A stretch of 64,000 bases of DNA from Margaritispora aquatica (Eukaryota; Ascomycota; Leotiomycetes; Helotiales; Discinellaceae). The stretch is from positions 1,484,016-1,548,015 of the forward strand of contig VJWN01000011.1 of the NCBI GenBank assembly GCA_007644065.1, in the 5' to 3' direction. This document shows, piece after piece, positions 32,584 to 44,002 of this stretch. Position 1 is the first letter of the stretch. The number at the start of each line of letters is the position of its first letter. The position numbers and the translations under genes were made by a program. The notes under the pieces were generated by a model. It was not told the origin of the DNA. It searched no databases and saw only the letters and a list, made by a program, of their open reading frames with translations.

Positions 32584-35004
32584 ATGGATACACATCAACC
32601 AGTGACACGAAGGCGTATCATCACATCGTGCTCCAACTGTCATCGGCGAAAACAGAAGGTCAGTCCATGTCAGACAACCCGAGGCCCACTTGAACTTCTA
32701 TCAATCATTGTTCGATGTCCAGTATGCTCATCCCTTTTTAGTGCAATCGCCGACGACCATGTAACAATTGTACCATACGAAATGTGGGACATGAGTGTTT
32801 CTATGATACCCTATCTTGGTAAGTTATGTACTCTAAGCCGACAGGCTACATATCACTACCTAAAGCCGTCGGCTCTAATATGTTGTGATCGAAAGGAACC
32901 CGAGTGGCGGCCGTGAGGCATCTACTTTGGCAGCCAAAGCCGAAGAAGTTTGCCAGCCGTCGATGTCGGTGTCGGAGAGGGCACCTACTAGTACTACTCG
33001 AGATACTTTTGGCTACTCAGCAATCGAAGACAGCAACGCTTTTATAGGAGCTAGCAAGGTAAGTCATAAGGCTAGCTAACTGCATAACACTTCATTTCTA
33101 ATCACAAAAGGTGATCCAAAATAGCAACAGCTCGATTAGCGAGAAAGCCACTTGGTCTTCTGCACCACAAGCCTGGCAGAAATACTGGCATTATATCTCC
33201 AAGCTACCTTCTGAGTCCCTTCTGAATAAACTTATTGATGCTTATATTTCCGAAGTCAACTGGTGAGAAAGAACGATCTTAGCTTACCACATCATTTACT
33301 CATTTTAAAATCAGGGTGTATGGTATCATCGAAATACAATATTTTACTCGCAATCTGGAAGAATGGCGTCTCTTCACTTCCAGTGCCTCGGGTTCAGCGA
33401 GCGTTGATACTATCTCTTCGGAGCTGAGATCTTTCCCTGCAATGCTGTACCAGTTGATGGCGACATCTCTACTATATCTGCCTCCAGGATCCTCAATTCA
33501 CGACTCGCTTGAAGCGATAGCTCTACAAACATCCCAACAATATAGCGATTCTGGTTTCGAGATTAGCCAATTACTTGGTTACCAAGGGACTTCGATTAAT
33601 GGAGTCCTTCATGACCTTCTCAGAGCGGCTTGGCTCAAAAATCGTGGTCGTGGTGCGGAGGCTTGGCATGCTTTGAACAGTTCAATCAGGTTACTTTCAT
33701 TCCTTCATATTGCTACTCATGGTTCTGACATGAATTAGGAAAGCTCAAGATCTCAATCTACATCGACAAAGCGAACCACTTTACGATCCATCAAAGGAAG
33801 ACTTCTGGCGAAGGGAGTGGAAGAGAAGAGTTTGGATTACTCTATACATGTGGGACAGGTGAGTTTGCTACATGGTCTCTAGCCCACCTTTAGCTCACTA
33901 GTTTATCCAAGCAATATGTCGCTACTGCTAGGTCGGCCACGACTTATCAACACATCTGACTGTGATATCGAGCCACCGCTAGACTGCGACATTCCCTCAA
34001 ATTTAGAACGTGTACAACTCTCATCGATCCAGGCATACATCTCACAGCCAAACCGCATACCTTCAACTATATCTATGAATAGGTATATGTACTTGCTAGC
34101 TCACATAATGAACGAATTTCGGAGCTCAGGAGCCGATAAAAAAGACCTGAAGGACTATTCCATTGTTCAAAGACTCCATTATGAAGTACTCTCGTTGCTC
34201 GAGGATTTGCCACCTGTATTTCGTCCTTCGAGTCTCGATACATCATGGGATTCGCGGATGCCTATACTGCCGAGGCAGCGTGATAAGATATACACTTGTG
34301 CTCATTCCTTGCTCATGGCACTTCATCGCCCGCACGTGGCAAAGCATATGGAAAGTCGTCAACGAGCACAGGAAGCAGCTCTCAATGTTCTTGACTCGCA
34401 ACAGCGGTTCTTCGAAGTAATCAATGCACATCATTATGGGTACTTTGGCAACGCTTTTTTCAGCATTGATGCTTGCATCGTCTTGTCTACTGTCGTCACT
34501 GTCTATCCTTGCCAGGATACCGAATTACTTCAACGGGCTCTGCTCGCCATACAGCAAGCCATGGGTCGACTGGGTTTGCTCGAAGCACAGAACGAGTTGG
34601 CGCCATTTGGGCTGAAGATTACACGTTCATGCTATCAGATGGTCAAAGAAAAATACGAAGATTGTAAAAAGATCTTGTCAACAATCACTCCAGACTGGCC
34701 CGCTCCAATGGGCACTTCGGTAAGCGAGGACATAGGTGCTAGCTACCACTCTTTCGATTCCATGCAGCCAGTATCTCAGGTCTTGAGCAATACTGGTTTT
34801 CCTGGTTTCGATATTGGTATTTCTGAAGAGAGCAATATTTCTTTGTTCGATCCGACAGCAACAGGAGGAAATGAGTTTGATACTGCTTTTTGGAGGGGAT
34901 ATAGACAGCAAGTCTTCGATGATGCGATTGCTGGGAATTTACTTGTTGAGAATATGCATCAGGGCATGCATCAAGGATTGGAGCCGGAATTACCCTATTC
35001 TTGA
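32584..35004 (+). CDS. Zn2Cys6 transcription factor (fungal-specific) III
   Basis: Seven exons: 32584-32658, 32742-32818, 32896-33058, 33111-33262, 33315-33689, 33739-33858 and 33912-35004; 684 residues. Cys16, 19, 26, 32, 35 and 44 give C-x2-C-x6-C-x5-C-x2-C-x8-C (CSNCHRRKQKCNRRRPCNNC), flanked by a basic TRRRI arm. The middle homology region contains WRREWKRRVWITLYMWDSNMSLLLGRPRLI, the signature of the Fungal_trans domain. The C-terminus is acidic with an FDTAFWRGYRQQVFDD segment that could serve in activation. Splice borders are all standard, and every junction restores the family-like frame. It is the only regulator of the three transcribed on the plus strand and is divergent from a classical SDR. 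Confidence 0.9.
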
Positions 35005-35646
35005 TGGCAAGCACTTAGTAGTTTTATCCACTAGAAGAACGGCTACTGTGTGGTAACGCTCAGCTTGAAGGACGATAATTTCAATCCGAGCGCAAAGTCA
35101 TGTAGAACAACAACAACAAGGTATACTGGAACTGTGTATCTAAGACCTTCACCTTCGGAGACTGAAGAAATATGTCTCGAAATCAAAATTAAACTTAAAG
35201 ATCAAATTCGCCTAGCGCTCATCTGAATTCCAATGTTATGTGAGAATCGTCAAGTCGACTTGATATCTTAACATGATCTAGTCTCTGAAATATAAAGGTA
35301 AAGGCTCTTTTTCATCTATCAAGTGTTTGCATTACTCGGATCTTCATCGAGTGATTATCAACCTGACTAAACCATACCCAAGGTACCTAAGGTCGTCTGT
35401 CATCTCATCCCCCACCCCCACATTCCGCCCGCCGAGGTCGCATCCCCATGTTTCCATCAGGTTGCCAAGGATCACAAGCCGAGGAAGCTGGAGCTTAAAG
35501 CTTCAGTGAACCCTTCGGCTTGCAGCGGGTCTCTTCCGCTCCCTCTGATCTCTCCATACCAAATTTATACTAACTTTCTCTTCCCTCCTCACCTTTTGAC
35601 TATTTCCATACAAGTGAGAGTTTGGTAGCTGGCCTCCACAATCATC
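35005..35646. other. Intergenic; boundary between accessory block and housekeeping genes
   Basis: No gene supported. CT-rich tracts at 35560-35600 precede the thiolase start and fit a fungal promoter/leader. Confidence 0.5.
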
Positions 35647-37078
35647 ATGTCTTTAAGAACCACCCAATCCGTCATGTCTTCATTGCGAAATTCATCAGCG
35701 TCCAAGCAGAGGTTAAGTCAGGTACAGAGGCATTTCAGTGCCACTACCTCGGTCAAACAAGAGATTCAAAATGCATATATCCTGAGTGCTTCACGAACAC
35801 CAACAGCGAAGGTGAGAAGCTCTACTTCTAGACTCTTGCATCAATCGAATACCTACTGATATGCGCAGTTCAATGGCTCCTTTACCACCGTATCCGCCCC
35901 TCAACTCGGCGCCGTCGCCATCAAGTCCGCCCTCGCAAAGTCCAAAGTCCCAGTGTCGAAAATAACAGATGTATACATGGGAAATGTCCTTCAAGGAAAC
36001 GTGGGCCAAGCACCAGCAAGACAGGCTGTGATATTTGCAGGTCTGCCCAACACAGTCGAAGCAGTCACCATCAACAAAGTATGCGCATCAGGACTTAAAG
36101 CCGTTGTGCTCGCAGCGCAAAACATCCAGCTCGGGCTTGCGGAAGCACAGATTGCAGGTGGAATGGAGAACATGAGCCGAGTTCCATACTACTATCCTCG
36201 AGCTAGCAGTCTCCCTGCGTTTGGCAATGTGCAGATGGAGGACGGCTTGGTTAAGGACGGACTGTGGGATGTGTATAATCAGTTCCACATGGGTGTGTGT
36301 GCTGAGACTACGGCGAAGAAATATGAAATCACGAGGGAGATGCAGGACGATTATGCAAAGCAATCGTACTCTCGTGCGCAGAAGGCATGGGAGAACCAGG
36401 CCTTCAAAGACGAGATCGCACCTGTCACAGTAAAGGGGCGCAAAGGCGACACAATTATCGATACGGATGAAGGTTACCTCGACATCAAGCTCGACAAAGT
36501 CTCGACCCTAAAACCAGCTTTCATCCGCGATGGTACGGGAACTGTCACAGCAGCGAATGCATCTACCTTTAATGATGGCGCTTCTGCCCTTGTCCTTGGT
36601 AATGCGACGATAGCACGAGAGTATGGTGCTGAATCGAGGGTGTTGGCGAGGATTTGCTCAAGTGCAGATGCTGCCATTGATCCGGTTGATTTCCCAGTTG
36701 CACCGGCAAAGGCAGTACCTATTGCATTGGAGCGGGCAGGCATCACAAAGGATCAGGTTGCGGTGTGGGAGTTCAATGAGGCGTTTGCTGCTGTCATTAA
36801 AGCCAATGAGAAGGTATATCCTCTTCTTTCATGCACGATACATCATCTCTTCAAAATGTGCTAACATTTCTCAGATCCTATCCCTCGAAAACGCAAACGT
36901 CAATCCTCTTGGTGGAGCCATCTCCCTCGGCCATGCACTTGGATCGTCTGGTTCTCGCATCCTCACTACACTCCTTCACCAATTGAAAGTCGGCGAGTAC
37001 GGCGTTGCAGCAATCTGCAATGGAGGTGGAGCAGCTACTGCTATAGTCGTCCAGCGTATTGGAGTTGATGATATATGA
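35647..37078 (+). CDS. erg10A: Acetyl-CoA acetyltransferase (thiolase), probably mitochondrial
   Basis: Exons 35647-35811, 35869-36813 and 36875-37078; 437 residues. The first ~40 residues are rich in Ser, Arg and Gln with no acidic residue ([15 protein letters not shown]...), a typical mitochondrial presequence. Thiolase marks: the nucleophile Cys127 in [17 protein letters not shown], the GH motif at His390 ([10 protein letters not shown]) and Cys418 in ICNGGGAA. It condenses two acetyl-CoA to acetoacetyl-CoA, or the reverse, feeding ketogenic, isoleucine-breakdown or mevalonate routes. In Aspergillus, mitochondrial Erg10A is the comparable enzyme; assignment as erg10A rather than the cytosolic paralogue rests on the presequence. 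Confidence 0.93.
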
Positions 37079-37673
37079 ATATAAATAATGAATTATTTAG
37101 GCGTTAACATGAAGCGGTTATGCATTGGGATAGGAAGAAATGGAATGGTGCCTTGTAGCATATTAGGAGCAATAAACAGTACGAAATGCCATGACAAAGC
37201 TTCATTCGACTCCCACATCACATTGTGAAGATTGCTTTCCTTATGTATATCCACTACCGGTTGAGAAATGCTTGTACTTGCTTTTCTCTCAATCTCATCT
37301 ACCCCGCCAACGAGGCAACTTTATCACGATGCGGCCATCTCCGACCTGCGCATCACTTGCTTCAAATCAAGTTTTGCAAACCTCTCACAGTCACTTTCAA
37401 GATTTTCTCGTACAACATACAAGTATCCTTGCCTACTTGACTTAAGCATATCCTCCCTCTCGACTTCTGTAACTAAAGTAAACTCTTCTCGCCCAAATCC
37501 GACCAGGTAACTTCCTCGCCTAAGGTACCTTGCTTAACTCACATCCAAACTAACCCCACCATAGACACCTCCATCTACCATCTACCTCGATTGAAAGAAT
37601 CACATTCCTCCTCTAACCCAAAACACCATACAATCACTCACCCAATCCAACCCAATCCAACCCAAAACCCAAG
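37079..37673. other. Intergenic, no gene seen
   Basis: 3' flank of the thiolase and promoter of the transthyretin-like gene. It includes a short CCAATCCAACC tandem near 37640-37660. Confidence 0.5.
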
Positions 37674-38264
37674 ATGGCATCACCACCCCGCGATCCTATC
37701 ACATGTCACGTCCTAGACACGACAACCGGCCGTCCGGGCCCTAACATCGCTGTCACACTGTCATGCTACAGCCACCCCTCCGTCACGTTCATGGCTACCA
37801 CGAACGATGACGGCAGGATTGCAAACTGGACCACGATGAGCCTGAGTGCTAGTAGTGGGGACACGGCCTTGTCGGTGGAGGGTTTGATTAAACAGTTTAA
37901 GGCTGTGGAGGGCAGTGCTAGTTGTGTGTTTTCCCATTTTACCATTCCCTTATACACTCTTTTTGACATTCTTTCCCATGCCGTTTCATCTGTGGGCTTC
38001 TTGGTCTTTTCGTGGGATCTAGACTGTGAATGCAAACAAATCAACACAAAAGAATTCATGGAACCAAACAAGCTGACGATCAAATATTTAGGTCCACAAG
38101 GTGCCTCAACCTGGAAAATCACCTTCGATACCGGCTCGTACTACGGCATTGCAAACACGTTCTTCCCCATCGTAGAACTGACCTTTTTGGCGAAAGAGGG
38201 CGAGCATTTCCATGTTCCACTGTTGCTGGGCCCGTATAGTTTCACTACTTATCGTGGGAGCTGA
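37674..38264 (+). CDS. 5-hydroxyisourate hydrolase (transthyretin-like protein)
   Basis: The family frame is PITCHVLDTTTGRPGPNIAV at the start and ends with the invariant YRGS signature, with TFDTGSYYG, FFPIVELTF and HFHVPLLLGPYSFTTYRGS between. HIU hydrolases convert 5-hydroxyisourate to OHCU in urate breakdown, often in peroxisomes. The unspliced frame is open over 196 codons, but residues 84-139 do not fit the fold. I infer an intron from 37924 (T|GTGTGT) to 38091 (ATTTAG|GTCC), giving exons 37674-37923 and 38092-38264 and 140 residues, close to the usual family length. A donor three bases earlier (GTTGTG) is an alternative. The catalytic His of the N-terminal CHVLD is present. Confidence 0.82.
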   Translation: MASPPRDPITCHVLDTTTGRPGPNIAVTLSCYSHPSVTFMATTNDDGRIANWTTMSLSASSGDTALSVEGLIKQFKAVEGSASCVFSHFTIPLYTLFDILSHAVSSVGFLVFSWDLDCECKQINTKEFMEPNKLTIKYLGPQGASTWKITFDTGSYYGIANTFFPIVELTFLAKEGEHFHVPLLLGPYSFTTYRGS

Positions 38265-38316
38265 GTGATCGATGAAATGAGGAGGCAAGGGAAATGAGAA
38301 GGGAAAGATAGGCTGT

Positions 38317-38351
<35 letters not shown>

Positions 38352-38948
38352 TTGGCGTAGGCATGTGTATTTAGTCGATGGGATAATGGTAGAAATTGCT
38401 ACGATTTCAGTCTCTCGATGTTACTCTTGAGATCTTGTTGGTTTTTTTCGTGTTTAACTTTTGGGGGGTTGGTGTGTTTCTCTACTTGGTGAGTAGTATG
38501 GATATCGCATATATTATGACCATAATCTTGATACTCGCAGTGTATTCTATGGGTGCGAATGACTGAATCTCACGATAACTCAAGAAAAAGTCCAACAGAA
38601 AGTAAAATTTATGGATTTATGATGTTATGTCAACATAACGTAGTTTATTTTATGCCCAAAGTTAGATACCGTGTTTTGTCGGATATTTCGAAGAATGAAG
38701 GGGGAGATCGTTTTGGCAAACCTATCTGTATGTTTGTAACCAGTAAATGAAATCGTTATCATGTTTTCCCAAGGCAATGAGGAAATTAAGGACTAATTAT
38801 TTCTCAAGGATATTCTTGTTATTGTATTGTATTCCCTGCCAATTATGATGAGGAATGAGATATATCTAGCATGTCATAACACCCCAGTTCATGCGTTGTA
38901 ATTTTTTATGAAAAGCCAAAAAACTGCCATCTAAAAGAAAGAAAATGC
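38265..38948. other. Intergenic between convergent genes
   Basis: Contains a (GA)n microsatellite of about 14 units at 38320-38347 and otherwise AT-rich sequence. No gene supported. Confidence 0.55.
38320..38347. repeat. GA dinucleotide microsatellite
   Basis: Uninterrupted GA repeats of about 28 bases in the 3' flank of the hydroxyisourate hydrolase gene. Confidence 0.9.
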
Positions 38949-39989
38949 CTATAAAATAGCATATGCGCTAGCATAACTCACAGATGAGTCGCTAATGTCT
39001 TCCACCTCACTACTCCGCTCATACCGCACGAATTTGAACCGGCCCTTTCCCTCACCTAATACCTGTTTTTGAGCCTCTAAGACTTCTATGGCCGCCATCA
39101 CAACTCCAATGGGATGTCGTCCACAAACAGTATTAGATGTCTCTTTCAGGTTGGTCAGAAAGTTTTCGTGCTTGCCAGTTTCAATCGCATCCATTGAAAG
39201 TTTGTCCAACCGTCCTATACTCTCATGTATAGCTGGATTATTAGGATTCCGGTCCCGTTTCTTCAGGGAGTACCCACCAGTTGCAGCCGAGGCAAGGGGC
39301 GACGCAGGAAGGTAGTACGTATAATCGAATCTCAAACCCCAGTGACAGAAGTCGGATGAGATAACAAAGACTGAAGTAGGATCTGCTAGATATGGAGCAA
39401 GCACTTTTCCATATGCTGCCTCTGCCGAAGGACTCGTGTTTCCGACCAGGATGGGAACCAGAGGTGGAAAATCAGTGGCAGATGCAAATGTGCGAGAAAG
39501 CATTTTGTAAATGTAGGGCAAATGCATTTCCATGCTATGCTCCGTCTCATCTGCTTTCGTGCTCATCTTATCAAACTCCCCTGTCTCTTGTAGCTCTTTC
39601 ACTGTTGCCAGATCGATGGCGAGATCACCCAAAGGTGTAGCGTATTTGGCATGCTTAGATAACGCACAGCCCGGTAAGTAAAGGGCATGCGATGGACCAA
39701 GCAAGAAGATGCGTTTGGCTTTCGAAAGGTCGAGAGATTTGTATGCCCAAGCTGCAGCTGGACCGGAATATGAATAGCCTGCATGCCTTTTACCGCCTCA
39801 GAATGTGTAGTCCTGAGGAAGATTGAAGCTCACTTACGGTGCAATGATGACTCTTGCACCTTGAATTGGTAGTGTGTTTCCTTCGATTGTGTCGGGAACC
39901 TGTGCAAGCCACTGATCTAACTCTCCCGATAGAACCGATCCTCGAGATGAATACCATGATCCTGCATGGCTAGCAACTCTAGTGGTCAT
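38949..39989 (-). CDS. MEMO1 family protein (yeast Mho1-like)
   Basis: Exons 39989-39838 and 39786-38949; 329 residues. MEMO hallmarks are SHAGSWY near the N-terminus, APHAGYSYSGPAAAWAY across the intron, FLLGPSHALYLPG, EHSMEMHLPYI, SDFCHWG and a final SSVSYASAYA. These His and Asp/Cys positions match the metal-binding pocket of this dioxygenase-like fold. Human MEMO1 is linked to cell motility and iron/redox handling; in fungi the role is little known. The intron is short, with donor CC|GTAAGT and acceptor AAAAG|G. The gene is convergent with the hydroxyisourate hydrolase. Confidence 0.92.
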
Positions 39990-40662
39990 GATTACGTAGT
40001 TGGCTACTAACCAATTTGGAGAGCGAGCAGTGAATGTGACGATTTGGAAAAGAGGAGAACAATGGAGAGCTTTTGCTATCTTTTCAGTTTTGATGTTTGA
40101 TGGTCGACTAGAATTAAGAGAAGCTTGAGATATTGCGAGAATCCTAAGGTAAGGGTAGGTAAGGTAGAAGTGAGGTCACTAAAACAGAAGCGCGGGGTTA
40201 TTCGTGCAAGTGGGGACTCGGACAACCCCTCGCCTAAATGCAGTTAGCTCGGTAATAGTAACCCAGGGGGAGTTCATCTTGTTCGTCAGGGGACACTCTA
40301 GCACATGCTTACAGCCTTACCTATTAGGCTCAATATGACCCTGAATTCAGGCATACATGCACTGAAGCACCGAAGCACTGAAGGGCACAGGTGCATCATC
40401 ATCCGGCGGGCTAATGGATTCAAGGTCTGGTGGATCATCCATAGTCTGCCATGCCGCGGCTCAGATGAAAGGCCGAGCTGGAGCTGCTACACTCTCACTG
40501 CACTGCACCGCACCGCACCGCACCGCTGGACATTCATCCGCGTGCCAACAATAAATTCCTGACATTGCACGCGCTGATTCTTCGTTCCTCTTTTCTGTTT
40601 TTCTCTCTATTCTCGTTGTTCCCTTCCTCTTCGAATTCAGTCTCCACTCCACTCTGCCTCCA
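39990..40662. promoter_or_regulatory. Divergent promoter region, MEMO and carnitine carrier
   Basis: 673 bp between divergent starts. It includes CACCGCACCGCACCGCACCG repeats at about 40507-40525, a CGAAGCAC direct repeat near 40370, and TC-rich sequence just before the carrier ATG. No gene supported. Confidence 0.45.
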
Positions 40663-41741
40663 ATGGCTTCCTCTTCCTCCTCCGCAGGCTCGAAAATCAA
40701 CCAGAAGCTCGAAGCTCTCCCTCCCGTTGTCGCAGACAAGTTACCCCACGTACCCGAGACTAAAGAAGACTTGAAGGAGATTGTGAAAGAAGCCGAGCAG
40801 AAGTCCCTAGCAGGTCTACGAAGTCTAGCTGCCGGTGGTTTTGGAGGAGTATGTGCAGTGATCGTCGGACATCCATTTGACCTGGTCAAAGTGCGGATGC
40901 AAACAGCAGAGAAGGGCATATACACAGGCGCAATTGATGTCGTGAAAAAGGGCATTGCTCGAGATGGCTTACGGAGAGGGTTGTATGCTGGTGTCAGCGC
41001 ACCGCTACTTGGTGTAACGCCTATGTGTAAGACTCTTCTCATACTTTTGGAGCTACGCTAACACCTACAGTTGCTGTGTCATTTTGGGGATACGATGTCG
41101 GCAAGAACTTGGTGCGAAAATACTCCAACGTAGAGGGTAACAACTTCACCGTTGCTCAGATCTCTGCTGCTGGTTTCTTCTCGGCTATTCCTATGACAGC
41201 AATTACAGCTCCATTCGAACGTGTCAAGGTCTTGCTACAGATCCAAGGCCAGAAGACGCTTGCGCCAGGTGAAAAGCCAAAGTACAGTGGAGGAGCGGAT
41301 GTTGTTCGGCAATTATATAAGGAAGGAGGAGTAAGATCAGTGTTCAGAGGATCAACTGCCACACTAGCTCGTGATGGTCCTGGTTCAGCAGCGTACTTTG
41401 CAACCTATGAGGTTATCAAGAGGAAGCTCACGCCTGTTGATCCTGTAACCGGAAAGCCAACAGGAAATCTCAGCTTGCCTGCGATTACCTGCGCTGGCGC
41501 AGCAGCAGGTGTTGCCATGTGGATTCCTGTCTTCCCCGTTGATACAGTCAAGTCAAGATTGCAGACCATGGAGGGAAAGCCAACAGTCAGTGGCATTGTT
41601 AGCGGCTTGTATAAGAGTGGTGGATTGAAGGCATTCTTTCCAGGCTTTGGACCAGCCATTGCGCGAGCAGTGCCAGCGAATGCTGCCACATTCTTGGGCG
41701 TTGAGCTGGCCCACCAGTTCATGAACAAGACTTTCGGGTGA
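40663..41741 (+). CDS. acuH: Mitochondrial carnitine/acylcarnitine carrier
   Basis: Exons 40663-41026 and 41071-41741; 344 residues. It has three mitochondrial-carrier repeats with signatures HPFDLVKVRMQ (70-80), APFERVKVLLQ and FPVDTVKSRLQ. The first repeat HPFDLVKVRMQT, the GVTPMFAVSFWGYDVGK stretch and RGSTATLARDGPGSAAYFATYE are typical of the carnitine/acylcarnitine subfamily (yeast Crc1, Aspergillus AcuH). It imports acylcarnitine/acetylcarnitine across the inner membrane, needed for growth on acetate or fatty acids. The ~50-residue N-terminal extension before the first transmembrane helix is charged. It sits 3.6 kb from the acetoacetyl-CoA thiolase. Confidence 0.95.
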
Positions 41742-42145
41742 GGGGAGGTTTCGGTTGGAGGAGTATGAGAAGCGGAGCTGAGTATGGTTGATGGTATTGA
41801 TCCAAGACCGCTAGAACAGACAGCATAGCCTGGTACAGGAATGGCAAATGTAAAGTTATGAGAGCATGGCGATGCATTAGCGATAGATAGAACGTTTTCT
41901 TGCCATAAAATTTCAATTTCTTTGTTGACCAGCAATGTGGTGAAGAAGCAGATATTGGCCAGCAATTGTGTTTCCCCCTGCTTGAACTGGTCTCCTTGCC
42001 AAGCCCCGGAGGTCTGGACCCCTGTAGCTTTTTTTGATGCCTCATCCAAAAAATTATTCTGTCATTCTGTTCAACCAAGTCTTCATCAACTACATCACAT
42101 CAACCACCCAAACTTCTTCCAAATCATCATCCCAATCCCTTCAAT
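41742..42145. other. Intergenic, no gene seen
   Basis: 3' flank of the carrier and promoter of the MAM33-like gene. CATCA-rich just before the ATG at 42146. Confidence 0.5.
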
Positions 42146-43134
42146 ATGCTCTCCATTAGATCTTGTGCTCGCGCAGCACCACGCGCCGCTGTCAGGTCAT
42201 CATTCACATCCGCCCGAACAGAATCTGCTCGATCTTTCTCAGTCCAATCCGCATTCAAGTCATCCCCAACACAACGCACATCAGCTCTGTCCTCATCAGC
42301 GCGACCTATCTCTTCATTATTACAATCTGCCTTCAAGTCTTCGAGGATTCATTCTTCAGCAGCCTTTTCCACATCTACAATTCGACAGGCGAAAGCTGCT
42401 GAGCATGATGATGAGCTCGTCGCAAAGTTGGACTCTGAGATCCAGATGGAGAACGAGATGAAGGAAGAGGGTGGAGTCCCAACAAGTGTGAAAGACTATC
42501 TTGAGAATGGACCATTTGAAGTCATCGATGTTCCTGGACAGGAGGATGTGATTTTGACAAGAACCTTTGGTGACGAGAAGTAAGAAATGCCTTATTGAGT
42601 AGCCCCTATTCACACTAATTAACACAACACAGGATCCGAATCACATTCTCCATCGCAGACCTCAACTCAATGGATCCCGAGAGCGACTATGCAGACCGTG
42701 CTATGGGTGATGAGGAGGATGGCCAAGGAAAGCCAGCCCCTGAAGATGGCGAGGAGGGTGCCGAAGGCGAGGAGCAAGATCAGTCTTTCCCAGCCAGGTT
42801 GAACATTGTGATCGAGAAGGCTGGCAAGGGCGCAATGGCTGTGGAGGCTGTCGTACAAGACGGCATGGTTGTGATCGACAACGTCTACTACTACAAGGAT
42901 GTTTCACACGCTGAGGCCAAAACCGCAGAGAAGGTTCACGAGCGACAAGACCTCTATGTCGGCCCACCATTCGGAAACCTTGACGAGGACTTGCAAGTTA
43001 TGCTGGAGCGGTACTTGGATGAGAGAGGCATCAACACCGCTTTGGCAATCTTCGTTCCAGACTATATCGACATGAAGGAGCAGAAGGAGTATGTCAGCTG
43101 GTTGGAGAATGTGAAGAGCTTTGTTGAGGCATAG
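42146..43134 (+). CDS. MAM33: Mitochondrial acidic matrix protein MAM33/p32 family
   Basis: Exons 42146-42579 and 42633-43134; 311 residues. A long Ser/Arg/Ala-rich presequence (about residues 1-85, with FSTSTIRQAK at its end) is followed by the p32 fold: ELVAKLDSEI, GPFEVIDVPGQEDVILTRTF, a very acidic insert (DEEDGQGKPAPEDGEEG), then YVGPPFGNLDEDLQVMLERY and the C-terminal helix LDERGINTALAIFVPDYIDM. Yeast Mam33 is a matrix chaperone-like protein for oxidative phosphorylation and mitoribosome function. The intron is inside the K/IRITF strand. Confidence 0.92.
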
Positions 43135-44002
43135 GCTGTTTTGATAGCGACGTGCATTGTCTTCTACTGTTGTGTTCATACCATATTTCCGCTCTTCGAA
43201 AAACGACCTTGATGTATACTATGGAGGAAGGCAAAAGTGTAGGAGTTGATGGATTAGATGGGTCAAGATAGACTCATCTCATGTGTAAAATACTTAATCA
43301 TAACGAACTTGACCATATATCTGCTTGCCATCCTTTTTGCCTTGATGTAAAACTAGTGTCAGATGTGAGAATTTTATTGAAAGTCCTTCGTTAAAGGTCA
43401 GCTGCTTGCCCGAACATATTTCAGGAGGCAAAACTCCGACTATGATGACGGAAAGACTGGGAGGAAACATGACTTGTGGATATTTTGTGGTACTGTGTTT
43501 GCCTAGTTTACGTTCTGTCTATCTCATAAATGTCATTACAGGATTAGCTCTGAGTGAGGTGCAGAGAGCAGGTCTGGATATTGAAGATTGGGAAGAGGCT
43601 ACAGTTTAATTGGTGTTTTTTGAGAGCTCTAGATAAAGATTTAGTTAAGTAATGTTTCACTTGGCTCGCTTAATTTTGTCTGCCTGCTACGATCTATTAT
43701 GATTTCCTGATCAGGAAGATTTTGAAGGCATTCGCAACTTGCGTCAAGTTCATACAGGAAATTGCAGCCGGTGCTAGCGCAGCCGAGACGTCATTCCGGA
43801 ACAGGGGTCTTTTGGTGCTTGTTGATTCACTACCCAAATTCTGTGATTCTAGAACGGTAGGTAAACAACAAGCGTCTTGAAGTGAGTTGTGTGCAAACAG
43901 ACGAAAGACAACAGATTTGTTTCAAAGCATTTCTCTCTACTCTCCTTGAAGCCCAAAGAGAAAGTTCATCCATCGCTTGAGAACTTTTCGGCTAAAAGAA
44001 AA
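43135..44002. other. Intergenic, no gene seen
   Basis: 868 bp without an ATG-led motif-bearing frame. The frame at 43406-43609 has no initiator or domain. Confidence 0.5.

Noticed and set aside
16279..35004. Search for PKS, NRPS, terpene cyclase or P450 within the cluster
   Set aside because: No ketosynthase, adenylation, DDxxD-type or heme-binding motif was seen in any frame; the cluster is therefore described without a backbone gene.
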